NCBI RefSeq assembly: GCF_023955655.1
Contig: NZ_JAMXHT010000008.1
Span: 1-64,000, forward strand
DNA length: 64,000 bases
Origin: Ralstonia soli
GTDB taxonomy: Bacteria; Pseudomonadota; Gammaproteobacteria; Burkholderiales; Burkholderiaceae
Direction: 5' to 3'
Shown here in pieces: positions 18,202 to 25,587 of this stretch. The position numbers were made by a program, and so were the translations under genes. Numbering within the stretch: the stretch's first letter is position 1; every line of letters starts with the position of its first letter. The notes beneath the pieces are model-generated. The model saw nothing but the letters and a program-made list of their open reading frames with translations. It made no database searches and was not told where the DNA came from.

Positions 18202-19458
18202 TCAGCGCTTGGCGCCGGGCGGCAGCGGCGCGCGGCGCCAGAGCCAGGCCGCCGTATCCAGCGCGCACACCATGCAGGCCACCACCAGCGCCACCACGCC
18301 GGGCCAGCCCCACGACGCATAGAGCTTGCCGCCCGTGGTGCCGATCAGGCTGGAGCCGAGGTAGTACGCCAGCAGATACAGCGCCGCGGCCTGCCCCTTG
18401 GCACGCTGTGCGCGTCGCCCCACCCAGCCGCTGGCCACCGCGTGCGCACCAAAAAACCCGAAGGTCAGCAGCGCGATACCGCCGATCACCAGCGCCAGCG
18501 GCGCGGCCAACGTCAACAGCACGCCCGCCGACATCAGCGCCGTGCCCGCCAGCAGCATGCGGCCTCGGCCATGGCGATCGGCCAGCCGCCCGAACCCCGC
18601 CGATGCCCCGATGCCGAGCAGGTAGACCATGAAGATGCCGCCCACCGCCGTCTGGCTGAGCGTGTACGGCGCGTCGAGCAGGTGGAAGCTCGCATAGTTG
18701 TAGATCGTGACGAAGCCGCCCATGAGCAGAAAGCCCATGGAGAACAATGCACGCAGCCCCGGCTCACGCAGATGCGCGCCCAGCGTATCGAGCAGATCGC
18801 CCAGTGCCACGCCCTTGCGCGGCACGAACCGGCGCGACGGCGGCAGCAGCCACAGAAACGCCAGCGCCGCCAGCAAGCCCAGCGTGCCGGTGAAGCCCAT
18901 GGCGGCGCGCCAGCCGAAGTGGTCGGCCACGGTGCCCGTCAGTACGCGCCCGGCCATGCCGCCGAATGCCGTGCCGCCAACGTACAGGCCCATCGCTAGC
19001 CCCAAGCCCTGCGGATGCACCTCTTCGGCCAGGTACGCCATCGCCACCGCTGGCACACCACCCAGCACCACACCCAGCAAAGCGCGCGTGGCCAGCAACG
19101 CGTGCCAGCCCGGCAACACCACCGCCGCCAGCGTGAGCGCCGACGACAGCACGAGCGACACGCCCATCAGCGTCTTGCGATGGGTCGACTCCGACAGCAG
19201 CCCCGCAAACAAGATCGCAAACGCCAGCAACAGCGTGGACACCGAGAGCACAAGGCTGGTCTGCGCGGGCGTGAGGTTAAAGTCGTGCGCCAGCATCGGC
19301 ATCAGGGGCTGCACGCAATACAGCAGCGAGAAGGTGGAAAAGCCCGCCGCAAACAACGCCAGATTGGCACGCAGATAACCGGGGTGGCCGCGGACAAGCC
19401 AGCGCGACGGATCAGCGGGTTCGATGGCGGGCGCTGCTGGGGAAGACGAGGCGTTCAC
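18202..19458 (-). CDS. MFS transporter, drug/arabinose-efflux type
   Basis: A 418-residue major facilitator of the drug:H+ antiporter kind, with about twelve membrane helices. Visible family features are FAAGFSTFSLLYCVQPLMP in helix 1, SLVLSVSTLLLAFAILFAG, LLSESTHRKTLM as the loop 2-3 motif, TRALLGVVLGGVPAVAMAYL with the antiporter signature, and GFGRLADRHGRGRMLL between helices 8 and 9. It resembles YnfM-type proteins. Substrate cannot be inferred. The N-terminus is rich in Ala/Pro/Ser before the first helix. It is divergent from the glutathione S-transferase gene, about 130 bp apart. Confidence 0.9.
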   Translation of the reverse strand: MNASSSPAAPAIEPADPSRWLVRGHPGYLRANLALFAAGFSTFSLLYCVQPLMPMLAHDFNLTPAQTSLVLSVSTLLLAFAILFAGLLSESTHRKTLMGVSLVLSSALTLAAVVLPGWHALLATRALLGVVLGGVPAVAMAYLAEEVHPQGLGLAMGLYVGGTAFGGMAGRVLTGTVADHFGWRAAMGFTGTLGLLAALAFLWLLPPSRRFVPRKGVALGDLLDTLGAHLREPGLRALFSMGFLLMGGFVTIYNYASFHLLDAPYTLSQTAVGGIFMVYLLGIGASAGFGRLADRHGRGRMLLAGTALMSAGVLLTLAAPLALVIGGIALLTFGFFGAHAVASGWVGRRAQRAKGQAAALYLLAYYLGSSLIGTTGGKLYASWGWPGVVALVVACMVCALDTAAWLWRRAPLPPGAKR

Positions 19459-19589
19459 GGTGGGCGGGCAGAGAACAAACGCTGAGGCAAGCGCCTATTA
19501 TCGATCGCAGCCGCGATTCTCGCTGCAGCGCAGTAGGAGAGGCACCCGTCTTGCTGCACACCGTCCACACGTTCTTCTTCGGCCCACCC

Positions 19590-20306
19590 ATGGAAACCAC
19601 GCTCTACTACTGGCCCGAAATCCAGGGCCGTGGCGAATTCGTCCGCCTCGCGCTCGAACAGGCCGCCGTGCCCTACACCGATCTCGGCCGCGAGGATGAG
19701 GCCGCCATCTCAGCGTTTCTCGACGACGCGGGTATCCCGACGCCACCGTTCGCACCGCCGTTTCTGGTCACCGGCCAGTTGGTGATCGCGCAGACCGCCA
19801 ACATCCTGCTCTACCTCGGCCAGCACTACGGCCTGGCCCCGCATGACGAAGCCGGCGGCCTGTGGACGCACGGCCTGCAACTGACGATTGCCGACTTCGT
19901 GGTGGAGATCCATGACACGCACCACCCGATCGCGTCGGGCGAGTATTACGAAGATCAGCAACCCGAAGCGAAGCGTCGTACGCAGGACTTCCTCGCACAC
20001 CGCGCGCCCAAGTTCCTGCGCTACTTCGAGCGCGTGCTCGACCGCAATCCCGCCGGCCCGACGTGGGCCGTGCGCGATGCGTTGACGTATGTGGACTTGT
20101 CGCTGTTCCAGATCGTGGCGGGCCTGCGCTATGCATTCCCGCGCCACATGCAGCGCTATGAACGCGAGTTGCCGCACCTGGTGGCGCTGCACGACCGCGT
20201 GGCCGCGCAGCCGAACATCGCGGCGTATCTGGAATCGCCGCGGCGCATTCCGTTCAATACGATGGGCATCTTCCGCCACTACCCGGAACTCGATGCGCTG
20301 AAATGA
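19590..20306 (+). CDS. Glutathione S-transferase family protein
   Basis: A 238-residue cytosolic GST. The N-terminal thioredoxin-like half begins TTLYYWPEIQGRGEFVRLAL, with a tyrosine in the position used for glutathione activation in several classes, followed by PPFLVTGQLVIAQTANILLYL. The C-terminal helical domain includes the N-capping region VDLSLFQIVAGLRYAF. I chose the ATG at 19590 because GST proteins begin right before this strand; the upstream ATG at 19551 would add an atypical leader. The substrate is unknown. It is divergent from the MFS gene and convergent with the small-gene run at 20.3 kb. Confidence 0.9.
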   Translation: METTLYYWPEIQGRGEFVRLALEQAAVPYTDLGREDEAAISAFLDDAGIPTPPFAPPFLVTGQLVIAQTANILLYLGQHYGLAPHDEAGGLWTHGLQLTIADFVVEIHDTHHPIASGEYYEDQQPEAKRRTQDFLAHRAPKFLRYFERVLDRNPAGPTWAVRDALTYVDLSLFQIVAGLRYAFPRHMQRYERELPHLVALHDRVAAQPNIAAYLESPRRIPFNTMGIFRHYPELDALK

Positions 20307-20308
20307 CA

Positions 20309-20329
20309 AACCCGGCGCAGGGCCGGGTT
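20309..20329. terminator. Hairpin between GST and convergent small gene
   Basis: AACCCGGC and GCCGGGTT form an eight-base stem with a five-base loop right after the GST stop. No good T tract follows on either strand, so termination strength is uncertain. Confidence 0.5.
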
Positions 20330-20344
20330 CGCGGGTGTGGTGGT

Positions 20345-20734
20345 TCAGGCGTCCAGCGGCGCGGCGGGCAGGCGGCGCCGAACGTCTTCGAGCGCTGCGG
20401 GCCAGCTTTCGATGGCCGCGAGGTCGTGGATGTCCTGCAGATCGATCAGCAAGTCCACCACCCGATCATCGTCCACATTGACTCCGGAGCAGCGCAGCGC
20501 ACGCGCGAGCGGATCGTCGCTGGGCACACGCAACAGGCTCACGCCCAGGCGCTCGATGGCGCTGCAGTAGAACGCATCGTCGATCAGGATGCCGACCCCG
20601 CAGCGGCGGTTGTCCAGCCCGCGGTAGCGCGGCTCGCCGTCGGCGTCTTCGGAGCGGCAGTGCTGCGCAAGCAGGTGCGTGCGCACACGTTCAAAAATGT
20701 CCTCGATGGCGAGGAACGTCTCCTTCCCTTGCAT
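20345..20734 (-). CDS. Uncharacterised protein, paralog of the upstream gene
   Basis: A 129-residue cytosolic protein with no family name I can assign. Its layout is shared with the product of the gene at 20773-21195. Both have an N-terminal helix ending in HL and Q, a (Y)RG/HG turn, a Cys followed by G and LI, then a long helical part with VDL or VEL, LQ and HD. Here these read RTHLLAQHC, RYRGLDNRRCGVGILIDDAFY and LLIDLQDIHDL. The pattern recalls uncharacterised proteins seen in phages and proteobacterial accessory regions, from memory. GAAGG eight bases upstream supports the ATG at 20734 over a GTG three codons earlier. It follows its paralog by 38 bp and is probably co-transcribed. Confidence 0.75.
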   Translation of the reverse strand: MQGKETFLAIEDIFERVRTHLLAQHCRSEDADGEPRYRGLDNRRCGVGILIDDAFYCSAIERLGVSLLRVPSDDPLARALRCSGVNVDDDRVVDLLIDLQDIHDLAAIESWPAALEDVRRRLPAAPLDA

Positions 20735-20772
20735 GGGTGTCACCTTCTATGTGGTGATCTGTGACCGGCCGG

Positions 20773-21195
20773 TCAGAACGTATCGACAAGGGCGCCGCTC
20801 AGCCCGAACTGGCGCGCGATGGATTGCAGGCGCTCTTTCCACTCCCACGTGCCGAACACGTCGTGCGCATTCTGCAGCTTGGAGAGCAGTTCGACGGTGT
20901 CGCGGTCGTCCACATCGATGCGGGCCTTCTTGAGCGCACGGCGCAGCGCGATGACGCCGGCGTCCATGTAACGCGGGATCTCATTGGCGGGCTTGAGGAT
21001 GTAGCGCACCGGCACGCTTTCCATCGACGTCGTGTAGTCACGCACGCCGATCAGATTGCCGATGGGGCAGCAGCGGCCGCCCTGGCCGTGGTACGCGGCA
21101 CCACCGCGCGGCAGGATGGCAGCACCACCCTGACCAAACAGATGGCGAACCGCGCCATCGTAGATTTCTTGTTTGCTGAGATATTGCGTCTTCAT
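20773..21195 (-). CDS. Uncharacterised protein, first of a paralogous pair
   Basis: A 140-residue protein of unknown function. Features shared with its neighbour are an N-terminal helix with EIYDGAVRHLFGQGG, a Gly/Cys turn AYHGQGGRCCPIGNLIG, and the C-terminal VELLSKLQNAHDVFGTWEWK. It carries two adjacent cysteines where the paralog has one. No signal peptide or membrane segment is seen. AGGGGAAAG a few bases upstream of the ATG at 21195 is a good ribosome-binding site. About 340 bp separate it from the next small gene on the same strand, so it may have its own promoter. Confidence 0.75.
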   Translation of the reverse strand: MKTQYLSKQEIYDGAVRHLFGQGGAAILPRGGAAYHGQGGRCCPIGNLIGVRDYTTSMESVPVRYILKPANEIPRYMDAGVIALRRALKKARIDVDDRDTVELLSKLQNAHDVFGTWEWKERLQSIARQFGLSGALVDTF

Positions 21196-21299
21196 GTTCT
21201 TTCCCCTGACCCCAGGTTTGCAGGCGCCACCGATTCGATGTGTTTCGACTTGCGGTCTGGCGTTGCATCCGACATCGCGCGCTTTTCCATCCGTGCGAC

Positions 21300-21593
21300 C
21301 TATCTTGGTTCAGGATGCACCAGAACCATGGGGCGAAAAAGGCCGGGAATGTAAGTCATTTTTACCGTTTGCTTTTTGGCAACGAATCGCCCGCAAAGGT
21401 GCGCCAGGCAACGCTTTGCGGGTGCTTCGCACACCACGCCCCAGGGGTGCTTTTCAAGCGCGTGATGCGCGGCCGCAACAGCGTGTGCGCAAGCCTGCGC
21501 GCACGTGGTGCCTACGTCGTAGGCGTGGCGCTTACATCCCGATGGGCTGGTCAGTGTGGCCGAGGCAGAAGCCACGTCGATCATGGTGCCCAC
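21300..21593 (-). CDS. Possible small protein overlapping the next gene
   Basis: An open frame of up to 97 codons fills the otherwise empty space between 21196 and 21531 and overlaps the 3' end of the gene at 21532 by 62 bases. It is rich in His, Ala and Cys and has a moderately GC-rich third position, which favours coding. It has no ribosome-binding site and an unconvincing N-terminus. It may be a decayed gene or chance. Confidence 0.3.
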   Translation of the reverse strand: MGTMIDVASASATLTSPSGCKRHAYDVGTTCAQACAHAVAAAHHALEKHPWGVVCEAPAKRCLAHLCGRFVAKKQTVKMTYIPGLFRPMVLVHPEPR

Positions 21594-21759
21594 AGGTGGG
21601 CATCACCTCGTAGCCGGCGGCGCGCAGCAGGATGGCACGCGCGGCCACTTCCACGGGAGGCAAGGGCTGCCCCGAGTCTTGGTCGCGCACCAGCCGGCCG
21701 AGTTGGGCAAACGGCTGGCGCAGCAGGTGGTCCAGGTCGAGCGATCCGCAGTACCGCAT
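21532..21759 (-). CDS. Small Cys/His-rich uncharacterised protein
   Basis: A 75-residue protein. The N-terminal part includes LDHLLRQPFAQLGRLVRDQ, probably helical. The C-terminal part has VEVAARAILLRAAGYEVMP followed by a compact Cys/His cluster, TCGHHDRRGFCLGH, suggestive of metal binding or a small knuckle. Similar endings with GYEV, then Cys and Gly-x-Cys, occur in small hypothetical proteins of Burkholderiaceae, from memory. GAAGGTGA upstream of the ATG supports the start. It follows the gene at 21806 by 46 bp and is probably in the same transcript. Confidence 0.65.
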   Translation of the reverse strand: MRYCGSLDLDHLLRQPFAQLGRLVRDQDSGQPLPPVEVAARAILLRAAGYEVMPTCGHHDRRGFCLGHTDQPIGM

Positions 21760-21805
21760 CACATCACCTTCAGAAAAAATACGGCGGCACGGGGTGGTGC
21801 GCCGG

Positions 21806-22033
21806 TTACATCGATTCGTCGGCCGGCTCCGACAGCGCGGACACCGCCGGCACCGTGACCAACCTCTGGCGCACCCGCGCATAGGCAGCACGCTGCGCCC
21901 AGATGGCGTCGGTCAGGGCGGCGATGCGTGTGTCGCGGGGCAAGCTTTCCGGTGCCACACCGAACTGAGCCTGCACGGTGCGTAAGGCCTCCGTCACTTC
22001 GCTTCGCCATCGGGCGTCGAGTCGCTGCGTCAT
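21806..22033 (-). CDS. Small helical uncharacterised protein
   Basis: A 75-residue protein beginning MTQRLDARWRSEVTEALRTV. It is predicted to be mostly helical, with no Cys, no signal peptide and no recognised family. The frame is open well upstream, but only this ATG gives a compact protein and it is preceded by a weak GAGAA. It appears to be the first gene of the leftward run that ends at 20345. It is divergent from the secreted protein gene at 22299. Confidence 0.55.
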   Translation of the reverse strand: MTQRLDARWRSEVTEALRTVQAQFGVAPESLPRDTRIAALTDAIWAQRAAYARVRQRLVTVPAVSALSEPADESM

Positions 22034-22298
22034 GGTGTTCTCGTCAGGTCGGTTCTGGCGCCGGTTTTGGCGCGGGGGATGGCGGGCTGGTGCCCACTCT
22101 GGCCGCGCAAGGAAAGGGTTGGCGGAATGGGTTCCGCTCTTGCCCATGAAGAACGGCACACAGGGCCGAAACTTGATTGCCGCGGCGAGGGGTAAACCGG
22201 CGCAGCCTTGCCACTCCGCCAAACGGGCTCCCCCATTCGCGCAGCAACTTCGGCGTGTGTCCGTGGCCAAATCGGTTCCGGAACCGCCACCTATTGAG

Positions 22299-23516
22299 AT
22301 GGAGCCGTCTGTGTCCCGATCCGCACCCCGATCGTCCTTCCTGCGCCACACCTTGCTGGCCTTAGCCTGCGTGCTGGCTGTCCCCAGCATGGCCTCGGCT
22401 GCCTCCGATCCGCGCCAGTACATGCATGGCATCGGGGCGGTGCCCGCCTCGGCGGCCAACACCTTCAACGTGTTCTTCAGCGCGTCAGGCCTGCCGCCGC
22501 GCGGGGCCGACCGCAGCGGCAGCTGGCCGCACGATGTGTACGTCGCCCAGTGGCATGCCGACACGGGCGTGCTCGATGCGCCGCGCATCTTCATCCGCAA
22601 GCCCGAGGCGCAGGAGCCCGTAACGGTGGCGCGCAACCGCACCGGGCAGGTGATGGTGTCGTTTGAAGACGGCTGGAACACGACGGAAAACGTCACGCAG
22701 CGCTTCGGCATCTACGACACGGCGCTGCGGCCCATCAAGCCGTATCCGCAGCAGGTGGAATCGGGCGGGCACTCCGGCCATATCACAGCCGTGGGCGACC
22801 GCTTCGTGGTGTTCTATTCCGATGGCTGGATCACCGGCGGCGGGGTGGACAACCTTGGCAGCGGCAACGGCGTCTACGTGAAGGTCTACGACGGGCGCGG
22901 CCGGCGCCTCCACAACGTCGACATTGCCAACGAACGGCGCGAATGGTGGCCCATGGTGGCCGGCGGCAGCACGCGCGCGCTGCTGGCCTGGCAGCAGTTC
23001 GTGCCGGGGCAGACGGAGGCCAACCTGAAGATCGCCATCTTCGACCCGACCAGCGGGCGCGTCACCGGGGAGCAGCTCCTGCACCACCATCTGCAGTACT
23101 ACACCTACAGCCTCACGTGGATGCCCGCGATCGAGCGCTTCTTGCTGGTGGGTGTGGCCAAGGGCAACGGCTTTGCCGACCTGATCGACAGCACGGGCAA
23201 GGTGCGCGCGTCCATCCCGTGCATGCCGGCCACGGTGCGCGAAGCGGGCATCACCGTGAATCAGGACAAGGCCTACACACCCGCCGCCGATGGCCGCCTG
23301 CTGCAACTCCAGGCGGGGCCGGACTCGCTCACCCTGTCGGGCACGCTGATGAACACCGACGGCAAGCGTGTGCAGTGGCGCCCTGTCGGCAGCATCGGTA
23401 TGCAGCGCACCTCAGGCACGCTCGACTGGATGTCGCTCACCGAGAAGGGGCTCGAACAGTTGCACTTCGACCCGGCCAAAACGCAGCCGGCCAACGCGGT
23501 CGATCAGTGCCGCTAA
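22299..23516 (+). CDS. Exported protein of unknown function, probable beta-propeller
   Basis: A 405-residue protein with a clear signal peptide (FLRHTLLALACVLAVPSMASA) and a Gly/Trp/Asp-rich mature part. Regularly spaced beta-strand blades with Trp and Tyr, such as GQVMVSFEDGWN, DRFVVFYSDGWITGG, ALLAWQQFVPG and YYTYSLTWMPAIERFLLVGV, suggest a propeller of six or so blades. No catalytic residues are obvious. I cannot assign a family. The ATG at 22299 is chosen because it gives a normal signal peptide; a GTG at 22311 also would. Ribosome-binding sequence is weak. It is convergent with the CDF gene, with only 10 bp between the stops. Confidence 0.7.
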   Translation: MEPSVSRSAPRSSFLRHTLLALACVLAVPSMASAASDPRQYMHGIGAVPASAANTFNVFFSASGLPPRGADRSGSWPHDVYVAQWHADTGVLDAPRIFIRKPEAQEPVTVARNRTGQVMVSFEDGWNTTENVTQRFGIYDTALRPIKPYPQQVESGGHSGHITAVGDRFVVFYSDGWITGGGVDNLGSGNGVYVKVYDGRGRRLHNVDIANERREWWPMVAGGSTRALLAWQQFVPGQTEANLKIAIFDPTSGRVTGEQLLHHHLQYYTYSLTWMPAIERFLLVGVAKGNGFADLIDSTGKVRASIPCMPATVREAGITVNQDKAYTPAADGRLLQLQAGPDSLTLSGTLMNTDGKRVQWRPVGSIGMQRTSGTLDWMSLTEKGLEQLHFDPAKTQPANAVDQCR

Positions 23517-23526
23517 CGCCAAGGGC

Positions 23527-24675
23527 TTAACGGTTGGAGGCCAGCACGCGCAGGCGCACCTGGCCGTTCCACCTGGTGTGGAGCGCGTTGGCGATGCGAT
23601 CGTGCTCGGCGGCCAGCGCGGGCGGCAGGACCAAGTCCACTTCCACGGCGCCATCCACGTAATGCAGCACGCAGTGGCGCGCGTCCAGCGGCGTGCCGGG
23701 CGGCAGCAGCTGCGCCAGCATGGCGTGCAGGGCATCGCGGTCGGGCAGCGGGACAGGGTCGGTGGCGATGCGCTCGCGCGGGTCGACATGGATCTGCACG
23801 TCGAGCACGGCCATCGCGGTATGGGCGGCCAGCGCATTCACGCGCGCGCGCACGGCAATCGCATGGCCCTCGCTCACGGACACGCGCGGGTCCACCTCGA
23901 TATGCGCATCCACCAGAGCCTGGTCGCCCGTCACGCGGGTGCGCAGGTCGTGCACGCTCATCACGCCGGGCGTGGCTTCCAGGCTCGCGCGGATGGCCTC
24001 CACCTGCGAAGGCGGCAGCGCGCGGTCCATCAGATCATTGAGCGCCTCCCAGCTGAAGCGCACGCCCACGCGGCCGATCATCAGCCCCACCACGCAAGCG
24101 GCCACCGGGTCGAGCCAGTAGTAGCCCATCAGGTTGCCCGCCACGCCCACTGCCGCCACCAGCGACGACACGGCATCGGAACGCGCATGCCACGCATTCG
24201 CAATCAGCATGCGTGAGCCGATGCGCTTGGCCACGGCCAGCATGTAACGGAACAGTCCTTCCTTGGCGCCCAGCGCGATCAGCGCCACCACCAGCGCCAG
24301 GCCATGCACCGGCGCCGGCCCCTCGGGCGAGCGAAGGCTTGCCACGGCCGCCCAGATCATGCCGGCGCCCGCCCCCACCAACAGCAAGCCCAGCCCCAGC
24401 GACGCGGCGTTCTCGTAGCGCGCGTGGCCGTACTGGTGGTCTTCGTCCGGGCCCTTGTGGCTGTTGCGGTTGGCGATGAAGACGATGCCATCGGCAATCA
24501 GGTCCGACAGCGTATGCAGCCCATCGGCCACCAGGCCTTGCGAATGGGACCACAGGCCCGCCGTAATCTGCCCCGCCGAGAGCAGGCAATTGACGCCCGC
24601 GCTCACGAGCGTGGAGCGTTCGGCGCTCTGCTGGCGCGCGGCTGCAGAAGGAGCGGTCGGGTGATTGGACGTCAT
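23527..24675 (-). CDS. Cation diffusion facilitator family metal exporter
   Basis: A 382-residue CDF transporter that should export divalent metal ions (Zn, Fe, Mn, Co or Ni) in exchange for protons. The two metal-site HxxxD motifs are visible: GLHTLSDLIADG in helix 2 and HARSDAVSSLVAAVG in helix 5. The helix 2-3 loop has SHKGPDEDHQYGHARYE, a common FieF/MamM-type signature. The C-terminal cytoplasmic ferredoxin-like domain includes HDLRTRVTGDQALVDAHIEV. That domain is longer than usual, with a second HYVDGAVEVDLVL segment, as in the longer beta-proteobacterial CDF proteins. The ion cannot be read from sequence alone. It is divergent from the RcsB-like gene. Confidence 0.92.
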   Translation of the reverse strand: MTSNHPTAPSAAARQQSAERSTLVSAGVNCLLSAGQITAGLWSHSQGLVADGLHTLSDLIADGIVFIANRNSHKGPDEDHQYGHARYENAASLGLGLLLVGAGAGMIWAAVASLRSPEGPAPVHGLALVVALIALGAKEGLFRYMLAVAKRIGSRMLIANAWHARSDAVSSLVAAVGVAGNLMGYYWLDPVAACVVGLMIGRVGVRFSWEALNDLMDRALPPSQVEAIRASLEATPGVMSVHDLRTRVTGDQALVDAHIEVDPRVSVSEGHAIAVRARVNALAAHTAMAVLDVQIHVDPRERIATDPVPLPDRDALHAMLAQLLPPGTPLDARHCVLHYVDGAVEVDLVLPPALAAEHDRIANALHTRWNGQVRLRVLASNR

Positions 24676-24867
24676 GAAAATGGGTACCTGAAGAGTCGCA
24701 AGCAAATCGCGAGCATTGTGCCACGCAGCCAAGTCGCGCCTCGGCTCGGACCCGGCGCTGCGACCCCAACAAGCCTAGACACATTTGCACCAGAAGAGCG
24801 CGTAGTAGCGCGCACTAATAAGACTTTTCCGATGTTCCACGCTGGCGGCATCGGCGATTCTCAGCAA

Positions 24868-24888
24868 TGCGGCAAACACGTTGCCGCA
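24868..24888. promoter_or_regulatory. Perfect inverted repeat upstream of the RcsB-like gene
   Basis: TGCGGCAA (24868-24875) and TTGCCGCA (24881-24888) form a perfect 8-5-8 inverted repeat about 27 bp before the response-regulator start. It is a candidate operator, perhaps for autoregulation, or a leader hairpin close to the ribosome-binding site. Confidence 0.5.
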
Positions 24889-24914
24889 CGTTACACGCGC
24901 GGAGACACGTCGAC

Positions 24915-25583
24915 ATGCAGGCCCCCATCCAACTCGTCATTGCAGATGATCACCCCGGTGTGGTGGCGGCGGTGCGGCACCTCGTGTCGGCGGTCAACGG
25001 CTTCGAGGTGGTGGGCGAGGCCAGCAACGCCGATGAACTGCTCGCCGTGCTCAGCCGCGTGCGCTGCGACATCGCCATCACCGATTACGCCATGCCGGGC
25101 AGCCGCTACGGTGACGGCATCATCCTGCTCGAATTCCTCGTGCGCCGTCACCCAGACCTGCGCGTGATGGTGCTGACCATGCTCGAAACGCGCGCGCTCA
25201 TGAGCAACATCCTGCGCGCTGGCATCAAGGTCATCGTCAGCAAGGCCGACGAGCCGCAGCACATCCTCGAAGGCATGCAGGCGGCGATGAACGATCGCAT
25301 CTATCTGTCGCCGCAGCTCGATGCCAAGCTGATCCGCCGCGTACCCGAGCGCGAACCGTCGGAGAACGACCCCATCGCCAAGCTCGGCAAGCGCGAGCTT
25401 GAAGTGCTGCGCATGTACGTGACCGGCAAGACGGTCAGCGCGATTGCCGTGCAGCTCAACCGCAGCGTCAAGACCATCAGCGCGCAAAAGCAGATGGCCA
25501 TGCGCAAGCTCAAGCTGGAAACCGAAGCGGCACTGTTCGACTTTGCCGTGCGCCACGGGCTGCTGGGCAGCGGCGAGGGCTGA
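24915..25583 (+). CDS. RcsB-like NarL/FixJ-type response regulator
   Basis: A 222-residue response regulator. The receiver domain has the acid pair near residue 11 (IADDHPGVV), the phospho-acceptor Asp57 in ITDYAMPGSRYGDGI and the conserved Lys110 in VIVSKADEP. The C-terminal LuxR-type helix-turn-helix has LGKRELEVLRMYVTGKTV and LNRSVKTISAQKQMAMRKL. MPGxxYGDG and KTISxQKxxAMxKL are also hallmarks of RcsB, so this is closer to RcsB/EvgA than to a generic NarL. GGAG lies ten bases before the ATG. The hybrid kinase gene begins 4 bp after the stop, so the two form an operon and, by inference, a phosphorelay pair. Confidence 0.93.
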   Translation: MQAPIQLVIADDHPGVVAAVRHLVSAVNGFEVVGEASNADELLAVLSRVRCDIAITDYAMPGSRYGDGIILLEFLVRRHPDLRVMVLTMLETRALMSNILRAGIKVIVSKADEPQHILEGMQAAMNDRIYLSPQLDAKLIRRVPEREPSENDPIAKLGKRELEVLRMYVTGKTVSAIAVQLNRSVKTISAQKQMAMRKLKLETEAALFDFAVRHGLLGSGEG

Positions 25584-25587
25584 CACC

